From a virus, in IMG/VR virus record IMGVR_UViG_3300042889_002225, positions 1 through 39,507 of that record: a stretch of DNA of 39,507 nt; one strand, given 5' to 3'. Every line of letters starts with the position of its first letter. The stretch's first letter is position 1. A program made the position numbers and the translations under genes. Of this stretch, positions 7,093 through 13,395 are shown piece by piece. The notes beneath the pieces were generated by a model. It was not told the DNA's origin. It searched no databases and saw nothing but the letters and a program-made list of their open reading frames with translations.

Positions 7093-7332
7093 CTATCTAG
7101 GTAGGATTATGGGGCGACCCGTCGACTGCTTCTTCGGAGCGTACATTTTCTCTTGATGGGCCAGGCAATACGTGGCGCCCTCAGGTGTTCTACGAGCGCA
7201 GAACATGGTGTGATCGTCCTTTGCCCCAATGGGGAAACGGCATTCACGGAAACCAATCGCGATGATATCCTTGCCTTCCTCGGTGGGTTGGCCCATAGCT
7301 TCGAAGATCGTGTTGGGAGCAAGAGCTGCCAT
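7093..7332 (-). CDS. GcrA-like regulator C-terminal domain protein
   Basis: This 79-residue protein resembles the C-terminal part of GcrA, the alphaproteobacterial cell-cycle regulator that binds sigma70 RNA polymerase and CcrM-methylated promoters. The segment CRFPIG...FCARRTPEGATYCLAHQ matches the GcrA pattern CxWPIG...FCG.....G..YC..H (Cys31, Cys45, Cys55 and His58 roughly). The N-terminal helix-turn-helix of full GcrA is missing, so it may bind polymerase without DNA specificity. AAAGGACACT precedes the ATG. It follows the NUMOD1-like gene on the same strand, separated by a GC-rich hairpin (7345-7373). Family assignment is by motif memory only. Confidence 0.65.
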   Translation of the reverse strand: MAALAPNTIFEAMGQPTEEGKDIIAIGFRECRFPIGAKDDHTMFCARRTPEGATYCLAHQEKMYAPKKQSTGRPIILPR

Positions 7333-7344
7333 AGTGTCCTTTCA

Positions 7345-7373
7345 TGGATCAGGGGGCGACCAGCGCCCCCTGC
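7345..7373 (-). promoter_or_regulatory. GC-rich hairpin upstream of gcrA-like gene
   Basis: CAGGGGGCG-ACCAG-CGCCCCCTG forms a 9-bp GC-rich stem between the NUMOD1-like and gcrA-like genes. No U-tract follows on either strand, so it looks like a processing or stability element rather than a simple terminator. Confidence 0.5.
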
Positions 7374-7380
7374 CATATAG

Positions 7381-8076
7381 TTAAGCGGCTGCCTTTGCCA
7401 ACTTCCAACGGAAACCACCAGCGGTTTCCCACTGATTGTGGCAGACCTTGCTGATGCTGCTGGAGTTGATCTTCAACTCGTCAGCGGCGATAGACTGGCT
7501 TGGCCAGATACGCAGAGGCGTTCCGTCCAGGGCCATTTGGATCACAGGCTTACCGGACTTGCGGCGGCGCTTCTCTGTGGGTGCCGAACGAAGTGCGGGC
7601 ACGTTCGGTGAGGTTGCGGTCTCACCATCAGCCGCATATTGATAACAGAAACCATTGTGAGTGAAGCCCGAATCACCCGAGGACCGGAGAGCCTTGAGGA
7701 AGTCGTAGTATTGCACACCGGCCACTCGACTGGCCGACTGCACACTATGAAGTGTCTGCACTTTCACACCGTCCTTGTACTGTGTGATAGGACGAGGAGC
7801 CTTGGCAGCTTGGGGACGGAAGCCAGGGCCGCCCTGACCGGGAACAGTAGCGGCGGCGTGAGCCATAACCAACGAGCGTCCGGAAGTGTCCGGAGCCGTG
7901 TAGGCGAGAGCTGGTTGGGCAGTCACTGGCGTATTTGCAGCGCCATAGCCCACACGGGCGCCGGCGGGGATGTCAATGGTGATTGTGTCGCCTGGTGACA
8001 TCACAGCCTTGAGTCGGCCATTCAGAGTCAAATGGATCTCGACATCGAGGTTGTTCTCGAAAACGGTAGCACTCAT
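7381..8076 (-). CDS. NUMOD1/IENR1-type DNA-binding protein without nuclease domain
   Basis: ATG 8076 is chosen over the upstream ATG 8109 because AGGGAAGA lies just before it (231 residues). The C-terminal 55 residues (GKPVIQMALDGTPLRIWPSQSIAAD...SISKVCHNQWETAGGFRWK) match the NUMOD1/IENR1 helix-turn-helix repeat found beside HNH and GIY-YIG homing endonucleases. The N-terminal 45 residues form a beta-rich stretch (VEIHLTLNGRLKAVM...ITIDIPAGARV). The middle is Ala/Pro/Ser-rich, with a basic patch EKRRRKSGK. I see no nuclease motif, so a regulator or domesticated homing-endonuclease relative is likely. Its promoter at 8134-8162 is sigma70-like. Confidence 0.6.
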   Translation of the reverse strand: MSATVFENNLDVEIHLTLNGRLKAVMSPGDTITIDIPAGARVGYGAANTPVTAQPALAYTAPDTSGRSLVMAHAAATVPGQGGPGFRPQAAKAPRPITQYKDGVKVQTLHSVQSASRVAGVQYYDFLKALRSSGDSGFTHNGFCYQYAADGETATSPNVPALRSAPTEKRRRKSGKPVIQMALDGTPLRIWPSQSIAADELKINSSSISKVCHNQWETAGGFRWKLAKAAA

Positions 8077-8133
8077 AATAGAGTCTTCCCTATAGGGTGG
8101 ATGGATCATCCAGCGTGGTGCTTGGACAACCGC

Positions 8134-8162
8134 AATCTATGTAGGCTTGCCATGCGTGTCAA
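8134..8162 (-). promoter_or_regulatory. Sigma70-type promoter of the NUMOD1-like/gcrA-like operon
   Basis: On the minus strand TTGACA, 17 bp, TAGATT. An inverted repeat GGCTTG/CAAGCC overlaps the -35. Transcription would start about 50 bases before ATG 8076. Confidence 0.6.
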
Positions 8163-8176
8163 GCCTTACATTGTAA

Positions 8177-8197
8177 ACATGCTAAATCTTAGCGTGT
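8177..8197 (-). terminator. Hairpin after RNase P RNA
   Basis: ACATGCTAA-ATC-TTAGCGTGT, nine pairs with one G-T, lies six bases beyond the RNase P RNA 3' end on the minus strand. It is AT-rich with only a short T run, so it may be a terminator or a processing boundary. Confidence 0.45.
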
Positions 8198-8202
8198 TAA
8201 TG

Positions 8203-8502
8203 GACGAGAAGGTCGATAAGCCGGGTTCTGTGCCGCTTGCGCGGTGGCCACCATTCTTCTTGGACTACGGTTACCCGCAGCCTCTTCGCTCTCAACCCGG
8301 AACCTCCCGACACGATCATCGGTCCCTGCTCGAGATTGCTCCCCCAGCCCTGTCGCCCGTTGCACCCCATTCCCCGGCAAGCCGGATGGGTCTCGTCTCT
8401 GTTGCCGTGACTCGCCTCGCGGCGGGTGGTAAATTAGCCACCTGGGTGTGTCGTGGAGCCCGGACTTTCCTCTCCGTAGAGCGGCAGCCTGACCTTCTCG
8501 TC
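8203..8502 (-). ncRNA. rnpB: RNase P RNA (compact, bacterial type)
   Basis: The minus strand carries the universal RNase P RNA elements. GAGGAAAGTCCGGGCTCC lies near the 5' end (about 8474-8455) and ACAGAACCCGGCTTATCG near the 3' end (about 8231-8214); these pair to form P4. CAACAGAGA, part of the conserved central region, lies between them. The ends close with a perfect 12-bp P1 helix (8491-8502 with 8203-8214). At about 300 nt it is shorter than the 377-nt E. coli RNA, so peripheral helices are reduced. It has its own promoter at 8509-8536 and lies next to tRNA-Thr. It would mature 5' ends of tRNAs with the host or a phage protein subunit. Confidence 0.93.
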
Positions 8503-8508
8503 AGATTC

Positions 8509-8536
8509 ATAATAGCATGAACTGGATTAAGGTCAA
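8509..8536 (-). promoter_or_regulatory. Promoter of RNase P RNA
   Basis: Minus strand TTGACC, 16 bp, TATTAT with TGC before the -10. The predicted start is about base 8502, exactly the P1 5' end. The -35 overlaps the T-tract of the tRNA-Thr terminator. The -10 sits in the loop of TTCAT-GCTATT-ATGAA. Confidence 0.75.
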
Positions 8537-8566
8537 GAAAAAGGGAGAGCGTTTCCGCTCTCCCTT
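8535..8566 (-). terminator. Rho-independent terminator of tRNA-Thr
   Basis: On the minus strand AAGGGAGAGC-GGAAAC-GCTCTCCCTT followed by a T-rich run (TTTTTCTT). It starts directly at the CCA end of tRNA-Thr. Confidence 0.9.
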
Positions 8567-8641
8567 GGTGCCGGTAGCAGGAATCGAACCCACGACATCC
8601 TGATTACAAATCAGGCGCTCTGCCATCTGAGCTATACCGGC
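8566..8641 (-). tRNA. tRNA-Thr (UGU)
   Basis: A 76-nt cloverleaf on the minus strand with encoded CCA. Acceptor GCCGGTA/TACCGGC, D-arm AGCTCAGATGGCAGAGC, anticodon stem CCTGA/TCAGG with loop TTTGTAA giving anticodon TGT, and T-arm GTGGGTTCGATTCCTGC. It reads ACA and probably other ACN codons. Confidence 0.96.
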
Positions 8642-8971
8642 TTACGGTGGGCGATCTATATAGTATGACTATTTAAGCCATACCATTCTATAGGACCGTT
8701 ACTCCCACCGGGATTCCTGCTGCCTGCCACGGCTGAAGTGCGTGACAACTGAAAGCACCTCCACTAACCATTTGCACTTCTTGGCTATAAGAAGAAGCAC
8801 AGACTTTGATACCGCTATGTGGATATCAACGGGATGGCGGAAGAAATCTCCCTAAAGGCCCAGGGCCAGGCTTCCCAATCTCCAACCCTAGATGCGAGAG
8901 ACCGGTGTGACCAATTATGAATCCTCTCGGGCAAGCTCTAGGAACTCGGTGCACCCCGTTGAGGCATTATC
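8642..8971 (-). ncRNA. Untranslated structured transcript upstream of tRNA-Thr (candidate ncRNA)
   Basis: About 330 nt lie between the promoter at 8972-9001 and tRNA-Thr, with no credible ORF on either strand. A two-tier hairpin is visible: CCTAGA/TCTAGG (8887-8892 with 8937-8942) enclosing CGAGAG/CTCTCG (8895-8900 with 8924-8929), with a further inner GGT/ACC stem. A second hairpin contains CTTCTT/AAGAAG near 8777-8793. It may be a long tRNA precursor leader or a separate non-coding RNA. Confidence 0.5.
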
Positions 8972-9001
8972 AATCTACGATGCCATAGCCTGCTCTGTCA
9001 A
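8972..9001 (-). promoter_or_regulatory. Sigma70-type promoter upstream of the ncRNA/tRNA-Thr unit
   Basis: Minus strand TTGACA, 18 bp, TAGATT, the same -35 and -10 as at 8134-8162. GGCAT/ATGCC brackets the -10. Confidence 0.55.
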
Positions 9002-9036
9002 GACTTAAAGCGCCAGAAAACTCCTACCAGACCCCA

Positions 9037-9043
9037 CTAAATA
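9037..9043 (+). promoter_or_regulatory. T4-type late promoter
   Basis: CTAAATA, the phage's version of the T4 late TATAAATA box, 33 bases before ATG 9077. It rules out ATG 9047 as the translation start. Confidence 0.6.
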
Positions 9044-9076
9044 TCAATGAACAGCGCTGGAGAAGGACTTGACGCT

Positions 9077-9337
9077 ATGTCTAAGATTATCCGCTTCCCC
9101 TTCGCTGCACAGGCCAAGGGAAGTAAACAACTAAAGTTGAGTAGCCCTGATGTGGTTAATAACCAAATCCTATTGGGGCCATGGGACTTTACCTGTCCTC
9201 GATGCGCAACGCCCACGCGCTTTGAGAGTACGAACATGATTTTTCGCACACTTGACTTCTATTGTGCGAGCTGTGGTGCCCTGCACCGTGTGACCAATCC
9301 AGCATTCACACCGAGTAGTACACCACCCAAGAAATAG
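9077..9337 (+). CDS. Small zinc-ribbon protein
   Basis: ATG 9077 is chosen because AGAAGGA lies ten bases upstream and the late promoter at 9037 excludes the earlier ATG at 9047. The 86-residue product has a two-CxxC zinc ribbon (CPRC...CASC, about 22 residues apart) and a Ser/Thr/Pro-rich C-terminus ending in two lysines. Such ribbons often bind nucleic acid or proteins. No family is recognised. Confidence 0.7.
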   Translation: MSKIIRFPFAAQAKGSKQLKLSSPDVVNNQILLGPWDFTCPRCATPTRFESTNMIFRTLDFYCASCGALHRVTNPAFTPSSTPPKK

Positions 9338-9366
9338 TGACATCCAGAGCTCTCTCCTGTTAGGAT
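9337..9366 (+). promoter_or_regulatory. Promoter with ribosome-site-occluding inverted repeat (MazG-like gene)
   Basis: GTGACA, 18 bp, TAGGAT with TGT before the -10. TCTCCT (9353-9358) in the spacer pairs with the Shine-Dalgarno AGGAGA (9380-9385), and GGATT/AATCC pairs inside. Confidence 0.5.
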
Positions 9367-9389
9367 TCAGGATAATCCAAGGAGACTCC

Positions 9390-9797
9390 ATGTCTGAAAC
9401 TTTCCTACACAAATACAATGATTTCGTCGATGGGGTGACCAGCGACGCCAGCAAGAACAAATCTGACTTCATGGCACGCATCGAAGCTCTTTATGAGCAA
9501 GGTTGCGATGTGAGTCGTCTCCATACCGCCGCTGATGGTCTCGTGGCCGAAGGTGGCGAGTTTATGGAAATTGTGAAGAAGCTGACTTTCCAGGGGAAAC
9601 CCTATGATGAAGACAACATCTTCCACATGAAGCGAGAACTCGGTGACGTGATGTGGTATTGGGCGCAGGCTTGTCTCGCTCTCCAGCTAAATCCATATGA
9701 CGTTATCGAAGAGAACATTCGCAAACTGGAATCACGATACCCCGGTGGTAAGTTTGATATCCATAACAGCGAGGTTCGCAAAGAAGGAGATATCTAA
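9390..9797 (+). CDS. MazG-like nucleotide pyrophosphohydrolase
   Basis: The 135-residue protein has the MazG-type all-alpha NTP pyrophosphohydrolase layout: helix with GLVAEGGEFMEIVKK, then HMKRELGDVMWYWAQACLAL, the acidic residues that bind Mg in the family, and the C-terminal IEENIRKLESRYPGGKFD signature. Phage MazG proteins hydrolyse (d)NTPs or modulate ppGpp. AAGGAGA lies five bases before the ATG. The gene is joined to the next by TAATG. The substrate cannot be told from sequence. Confidence 0.85.
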   Translation: MSETFLHKYNDFVDGVTSDASKNKSDFMARIEALYEQGCDVSRLHTAADGLVAEGGEFMEIVKKLTFQGKPYDEDNIFHMKRELGDVMWYWAQACLALQLNPYDVIEENIRKLESRYPGGKFDIHNSEVRKEGDI

Positions 9798-10180
9798 TGT
9801 TCAGTCCGTTCCTTGATCTCAAGGCTATGAGCGAAGAAGAGTTGTTGAGTAAGATCACCACACTTACGACTAGGATGCAATACGCTCAAAACTTCGTGGG
9901 TGATCGCACAATGATCAACAGCCTCGGTGTGTATCTGGAGGCTTACCAGAATGAGTTTCAGGAGCGGCAAATCGTTAGAGCCAATGATCAGTGGACCAGT
10001 CAGTTTCCTGCCATCATTGAAAGTGAACCTGATTTGAAGATCTCCACTGTTAAGAAGCCTGGTGCTCCTGGTGGTCCAGAACTTCGCCCCGCCTTCAACA
10101 AGAAATTCGTCCGTCCAGATCTGGACATCACCCCGGTTCCTACTCGCCATGCCGAGAAGAAAGCCGATGACAAGAAATAA
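9797..10180 (+). CDS. Hypothetical protein
   Basis: A 127-residue protein translationally coupled to the MazG-like gene (TAATG). The first 70 residues are predicted helical (LLSKITTLTTRMQYAQNFV, LGVYLEAYQNEFQERQIV). The C-terminal half is Pro-rich and ends with a basic run (RHAEKKADDKK). No family recognised. Confidence 0.75.
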   Translation: MFSPFLDLKAMSEEELLSKITTLTTRMQYAQNFVGDRTMINSLGVYLEAYQNEFQERQIVRANDQWTSQFPAIIESEPDLKISTVKKPGAPGGPELRPAFNKKFVRPDLDITPVPTRHAEKKADDKK

Positions 10181-10208
10181 TCACACCCTGGAAGGCTGAG
10201 TCTGGCCG

Positions 10209-10215
10209 CTAAATA
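10209..10215 (+). promoter_or_regulatory. T4-type late promoter
   Basis: CTAAATA upstream of the gene at 10309, in the 83-base gap after the preceding gene. Confidence 0.5.
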
Positions 10216-10308
10216 GATGCAACAACGGAACCGCTCAAAACGGGCTGCTCAAGGTTTGGTTGTGTGGCTGGGCCCAGTCATAGTTCCAGTGTCTCGGAGA
10301 GATACACC

Positions 10309-11019
10309 ATGGACGACGATGAACTGATTGACGAAGACGATACCCTCTTCGTTAGTTTCAAAACTTCTTTACGCGCCATCCGTGTCATTGATCGCGAACT
10401 CCAGGCGGTGAAGATGAATCTGCGAATGGATTTTGCAGATCAGGAGACCGATGATAGCCAAGCTGTTTTCCGCAGCCAGGTTGCCATGGCCAAGATTCGA
10501 TATTGGCTCGACAACTGTGTCGAAGATTGTGTGATGTTCAATCGTGAAAACGATTGGGCCATGGGAGCCCTTCTCTCCGTGGATGAAGTATCGGATGGTG
10601 TGACTAATAGGGTCATGATCCTACCCGATGATCCGGGTGAAGACATTCTCTTACAAATCTTCCAAAGCAAACTGCAAAGCCTCGCAGGTACGAGTATGCG
10701 TATTGGCGTGTTGGAATTGGATATCGAGGATGGTAATGGTTTTCACTTCACCTACGTGGGCGAAGGGGAAATGGATCTTCCTACTAATGAGGAATGGGTA
10801 GGTGAAATTGCCTACTTCAAAAAGCCATGGTGGGCTCGTGATGATGCCTCGATGATGGATATTATGGCCACCGAGGAAACTGATCTTCACACGTTGCCCA
10901 AGTTTGCTTATTCACTGGACTTCATAGCCGATGCTCTACGCCCAGAGGATGCGCCTAGTGCTCATGTGGTTCGTTTGGATTTCAGACCACGTGTGATACA
11001 AGGTGGTATAACGGGCTGA
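10309..11019 (+). CDS. Hypothetical acidic protein
   Basis: ATG 10309 is preferred to the upstream GTG 10264 because GGAGAG lies seven bases before it (236 residues). It begins with an acidic run (MDDDELIDEDD), then a helical region (LRAIRVIDRELQAVKMNL) and a mixed alpha/beta C-terminal part containing WVGEIAYFKKPWW. The upstream late-type promoter suggests late expression. It is followed by FKL-family genes in a TGATG overlap. No family recognised. Confidence 0.75.
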   Translation: MDDDELIDEDDTLFVSFKTSLRAIRVIDRELQAVKMNLRMDFADQETDDSQAVFRSQVAMAKIRYWLDNCVEDCVMFNRENDWAMGALLSVDEVSDGVTNRVMILPDDPGEDILLQIFQSKLQSLAGTSMRIGVLELDIEDGNGFHFTYVGEGEMDLPTNEEWVGEIAYFKKPWWARDDASMMDIMATEETDLHTLPKFAYSLDFIADALRPEDAPSAHVVRLDFRPRVIQGGITG

Positions 11020-11288
11020 TGCAATACCTTCTGCTCTCCAATCCCAACGTCGGGGTGATAACTGAGAAACAAGAAGCTTTCCATCATGCCATCTACTTCA
11101 ACCATGATGATCCCATCATGGAAGAATACGAAAACGCCAGGGGTTCGATGAGAACTCGAGTTCGATATGATGCTCGCTTTTGGTTGATTGTAAACCTACC
11201 CACGGCACATCGGGTTCATCCTGATCAACGCATAGTAGCCTTCCGATCAGCTGAGAACGCTATGTGGTTCAAGTTGGTATTCGGCTAG
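11019..11288 (+). CDS. FKL-family small protein 24
   Basis: An 89-residue member, first of a second cluster, TGATG coupled to the upstream gene. The Trp helix is replaced by KQEAFHHAIYF; strand FWLIVNLP, then RIVAFRSAENAMWFKLVFG. The final pattern identifies the family despite the divergent N-terminus. Confidence 0.76.
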   Translation: MQYLLLSNPNVGVITEKQEAFHHAIYFNHDDPIMEEYENARGSMRTRVRYDARFWLIVNLPTAHRVHPDQRIVAFRSAENAMWFKLVFG

Positions 11289-11488
11289 TGCGCAACCTCA
11301 CTGAGAATATTGAAAAACACTGGACGTGTATCGTATATTCTGGTGTAGTGGATACCTCCATGTGGCAGTGGCTAATTGAATGTCCCAAAGGACAAGTCAG
11401 CTATTGGGGCATGTGGGGTTATCCCAGACTAGAATTGTTCTTCGAGTACCCCAGTGACGCCATGCTATTCAAACTTACCTATCAGTGA
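11288..11488 (+). CDS. FKL-family small protein 25
   Basis: A 66-residue member starting at GTG 11288, which shares its G with the preceding TAG. Strand WTCIVYSG, helix VVDTSMWQWLIECP, strand LELFFEYPS, C-terminus AMLFKLTYQ. Confidence 0.74.
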   Translation: MRNLTENIEKHWTCIVYSGVVDTSMWQWLIECPKGQVSYWGMWGYPRLELFFEYPSDAMLFKLTYQ

Positions 11489-11702
11489 TGTCCCACCTGC
11501 TGGATTCAGTAAGGATGACATCGCGGCTTGGCCAGCGGTGTGGATTAAGCTGACAGAGAACTATTGTCCACTGGATTGGTGTAGAACCACAATAGTGAAT
11601 CCATGGACATTCAGACTGTCCATAAAAGAGAATCGTATGGTGTTCCTGTTCATTGAACAGGATGACGCCATGTTGTTCAAACTCACATGGGGTGGGCGAT
11701 GA
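11454..11702 (+). CDS. FKL-family small protein 26
   Basis: An 82-residue member. The only early in-frame start is GTG 11454, which overlaps gene 25 by 35 bases; a non-canonical start (ATC at the gene 25 stop) cannot be excluded. Helix KDDIAAWPAVWIKL, strand MVFLFIEQD, C-terminus AMLFKLTWGGR. Confidence 0.7.
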   Translation: MTPCYSNLPISDVPPAGFSKDDIAAWPAVWIKLTENYCPLDWCRTTIVNPWTFRLSIKENRMVFLFIEQDDAMLFKLTWGGR

Positions 11703-12232
11703 TTGACCTCAAAGGTAGAGTTATCGACGAGTACGGCAACACCACATTCAACATGCAAGGTGTTATCGATCTATTGATGAAGGGTGGAGAGGTTCCTGGT
11801 ATTCAGGTTCTTGAAGAGGACGCATTCCTTAACTTCAACCAACTCTGCCGTGAATTTGATCACCCTGAGGATCAGGTCGCATTCTATCAACCACCACAAG
11901 TCCCGGTGGAAACATGGGATGCAGAAAGGCAGACGAGGTGGTTCATTCCCGAACCCTTTGTCAGTCTGAACGTTCTAGACTGGTTAGTGGAGCGTTGCAC
12001 CACTGAAGAACAAGGTATCCGTATTCTCGAGGAATGGAAACTCTTTGAGGAAAAGGGTATGGAGAACGTGTTGCGCTTCATGATCTACATGGTAGATCAT
12101 CTTCGCAGCAATGATATCCTATGGGGAGTGGGAAGGGGAAGTAGCGTGGCCAGCTATGCCCTATATCTCATAGGGGTTCACCGCATTGACAGTATGCGGT
12201 TCGGATTGGACTACAGGGAATTTCTTAAATAG
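11699..12232 (+). CDS. DnaE-motif fragment (Pol III alpha-like nucleotide-binding segment)
   Basis: Starts at the ATGA overlap (11699); 177 residues. The C-terminal 40 residues (WGVGRGSSVASYALYLIG...DSMRFGLDYREFLK) closely match the bacterial DNA polymerase III alpha signature GxGRGSSxGSLVAYxLGIT..DPLRYGLLFERFLNP. In DnaE this directly precedes the catalytic PDxDxD aspartates, and here the protein ends just before them. The first 130 residues (helices, LNVLDWLVERCTTEEQGIRILEEWKLF) resemble the helices before that motif. It cannot be a polymerase as it stands; it may be a remnant or a repurposed clamp- or DNA-binding module. Confidence 0.65.
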   Translation: MIDLKGRVIDEYGNTTFNMQGVIDLLMKGGEVPGIQVLEEDAFLNFNQLCREFDHPEDQVAFYQPPQVPVETWDAERQTRWFIPEPFVSLNVLDWLVERCTTEEQGIRILEEWKLFEEKGMENVLRFMIYMVDHLRSNDILWGVGRGSSVASYALYLIGVHRIDSMRFGLDYREFLK

Positions 12233-12247
12233 TAGCTTTTTACTGGG

Positions 12248-12254
12248 CTAAATA
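12248..12254 (+). promoter_or_regulatory. T4-type late promoter
   Basis: CTAAATA 31 bases before ATG 12285, in a short gap after the DnaE-motif gene. Confidence 0.6.
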
Positions 12255-12284
12255 ACCAGATAACAAACCTACTAGGAGTAGATT

Positions 12285-12656
12285 ATGGCAAACGGAAAGA
12301 AGCAATACGTGAGTATGCGTGGCGTAGCTATCGATATGGAAGCCATGTTGGCAGCAAACGAAAGCCTTCCGGCTCTATCGGGTGGCTCTGAAGGTGTTCG
12401 TATGAATGCCCGTGGAGACATTCTGAGCAACTTTGGTAAGGTGGCCGTCTCACGTGAGCAAATTGTTCGCGACTACTATAAGTCGAATCCACAAGGTGTG
12501 AAGCAGGTCAGCCTCCGCAACCCGCTTCCGGATACCTTCGAATCCCCTGCAGAAGCTCTTGCACGTCTAGCACCAAAAGCACCAGTTGCCGAGGAAGTGG
12601 ACACGCAAGAGGGTATTGGTAAGAAACCACGCCGCCTGGTAAACAAGGAAGACTAA
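12285..12656 (+). CDS. Hypothetical late protein
   Basis: A 123-residue protein with start supported by TAGGAG ten bases upstream and a late promoter at 12248. It starts with a short basic segment (MANGKKQYVSMRG) and ends with KKPRRLVNKED. The middle holds a helix with SREQIVRDYYKSNP. Late expression and basic ends would suit a virion or assembly protein, but I recognise no family. Confidence 0.75.
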   Translation: MANGKKQYVSMRGVAIDMEAMLAANESLPALSGGSEGVRMNARGDILSNFGKVAVSREQIVRDYYKSNPQGVKQVSLRNPLPDTFESPAEALARLAPKAPVAEEVDTQEGIGKKPRRLVNKED

Positions 12657-12657
12657 T

Positions 12658-12834
12658 ATGGGATTGTGCCCTTCGGATTTCGTGGGCCTACCCCTCCAGG
12701 ACATTCAAGTCTATCTAGACGTGAATCATCCAGGACATCGCATCTTCGCCTTTACCGTCATGGGCTGCGCATACAAACAACTCCGAATCGTTGGGCCTAC
12801 CTATAACCTAACACTCGTAGAAAAGAAGAGATAA
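12658..12834 (+). CDS. Small hypothetical protein (58 aa)
   Basis: This short ORF fills the space between two genes exactly: it begins two bases after the previous stop and its TAA overlaps the GroES-like start as TAATG. AAGGAAGA lies upstream of ATG 12658. The product (start MGLCPSDFVG, end LTLVEKKR) is beta-rich with a basic C-terminus. Tight packing supports it as real; function unknown. Confidence 0.65.
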   Translation: MGLCPSDFVGLPLQDIQVYLDVNHPGHRIFAFTVMGCAYKQLRIVGPTYNLTLVEKKR

Positions 12835-13175
12835 TGCCAGCAGGTTACGCACTATTCAAGGGTGACATTAAACCCTTAGCCAATGATGTCTTAGTCATCA
12901 ACATGGAAAAAGGCGAACGAATCACCAGAGGTGGTTTGATCGTTATTGATGACAACGGCGAGAATCGTGGCATCCGCTCTCGCTGGTGCCAAGTCTACAA
13001 GGTTGGTAGTAAGGCCGCAGAGACCGTGGATTATACCGAGGGGCAATGGATCTTCGTAGAGCACGGTCGTTGGACATACGGTTTCAATATCGAAACTCCG
13101 GATGGTCAAGACCTTTACGTTCAGAAGGTAGAGCTTAAGAGTGTGCTCGCCGTCTCCGATGAGTGTCCTCTATAA
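12834..13175 (+). CDS. GroES-like co-chaperonin (T4 gp31-like)
   Basis: The 113-residue protein has GroES features: IKPLANDVLVIN at the N-terminus (GroES IRPLHDRVLV), a mobile-loop region KGERITRGGLIVIDD (GroES E..SAGGIVL), and a C-terminal barrel strand with DLYVQKVELKSVLAV (GroES EYLILKESDILAVV). Phage gp31-type proteins replace GroES on host GroEL to fold the major capsid protein. The start forms TAATG with the upstream small gene. Identity to GroES is low but the pattern is clear. Confidence 0.82.
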   Translation: MPAGYALFKGDIKPLANDVLVINMEKGERITRGGLIVIDDNGENRGIRSRWCQVYKVGSKAAETVDYTEGQWIFVEHGRWTYGFNIETPDGQDLYVQKVELKSVLAVSDECPL

Positions 13176-13350
13176 GGTCTCTATTGATTATCAGGATAGC
13201 TTCGTAGCCATTCTAAAATGGTTGGTTGATCTTGATATTAAATGTCACTCCATAAATTACGACTTTCCAGTCGGTCAGAGGCCCGGTGTTCTCGATATAG
13301 AGTTTAACCGGGCCTCTGAGGCCCTACTATTCAAACTCACTTGGGGTTGA
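13159..13350 (+). CDS. FKL-family small protein 27
   Basis: A 63-residue member overlapping the groES-like gene by 17 bases; GTG 13141 is an alternative start. Strand LYKVSIDY, helix SFVAILKWLVDLDI, strand GVLDIEFNRAS, C-terminus ALLFKLTWG. It is one of the shortest complete members. Confidence 0.77.
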   Translation: MSVLYKVSIDYQDSFVAILKWLVDLDIKCHSINYDFPVGQRPGVLDIEFNRASEALLFKLTWG

Positions 13351-13375
13351 CAAATCCCCCATTCCTTGCAAGTCT
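13347..13375 (+). promoter_or_regulatory. Weak promoter and ribosome-site hairpin before gene 28
   Basis: TTGACA (13347-13352, sharing the TGA stop of gene 27) with a poor -10 (AAGTCT, 17-bp spacing). CCTTG/CAAGG plus AAGT/ACTT (13364-13387) would cover the AAGGAGG ribosome site in read-through RNA. Confidence 0.35.
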
Positions 13376-13395
13376 GAAACTTCAAGGAGGATCAG

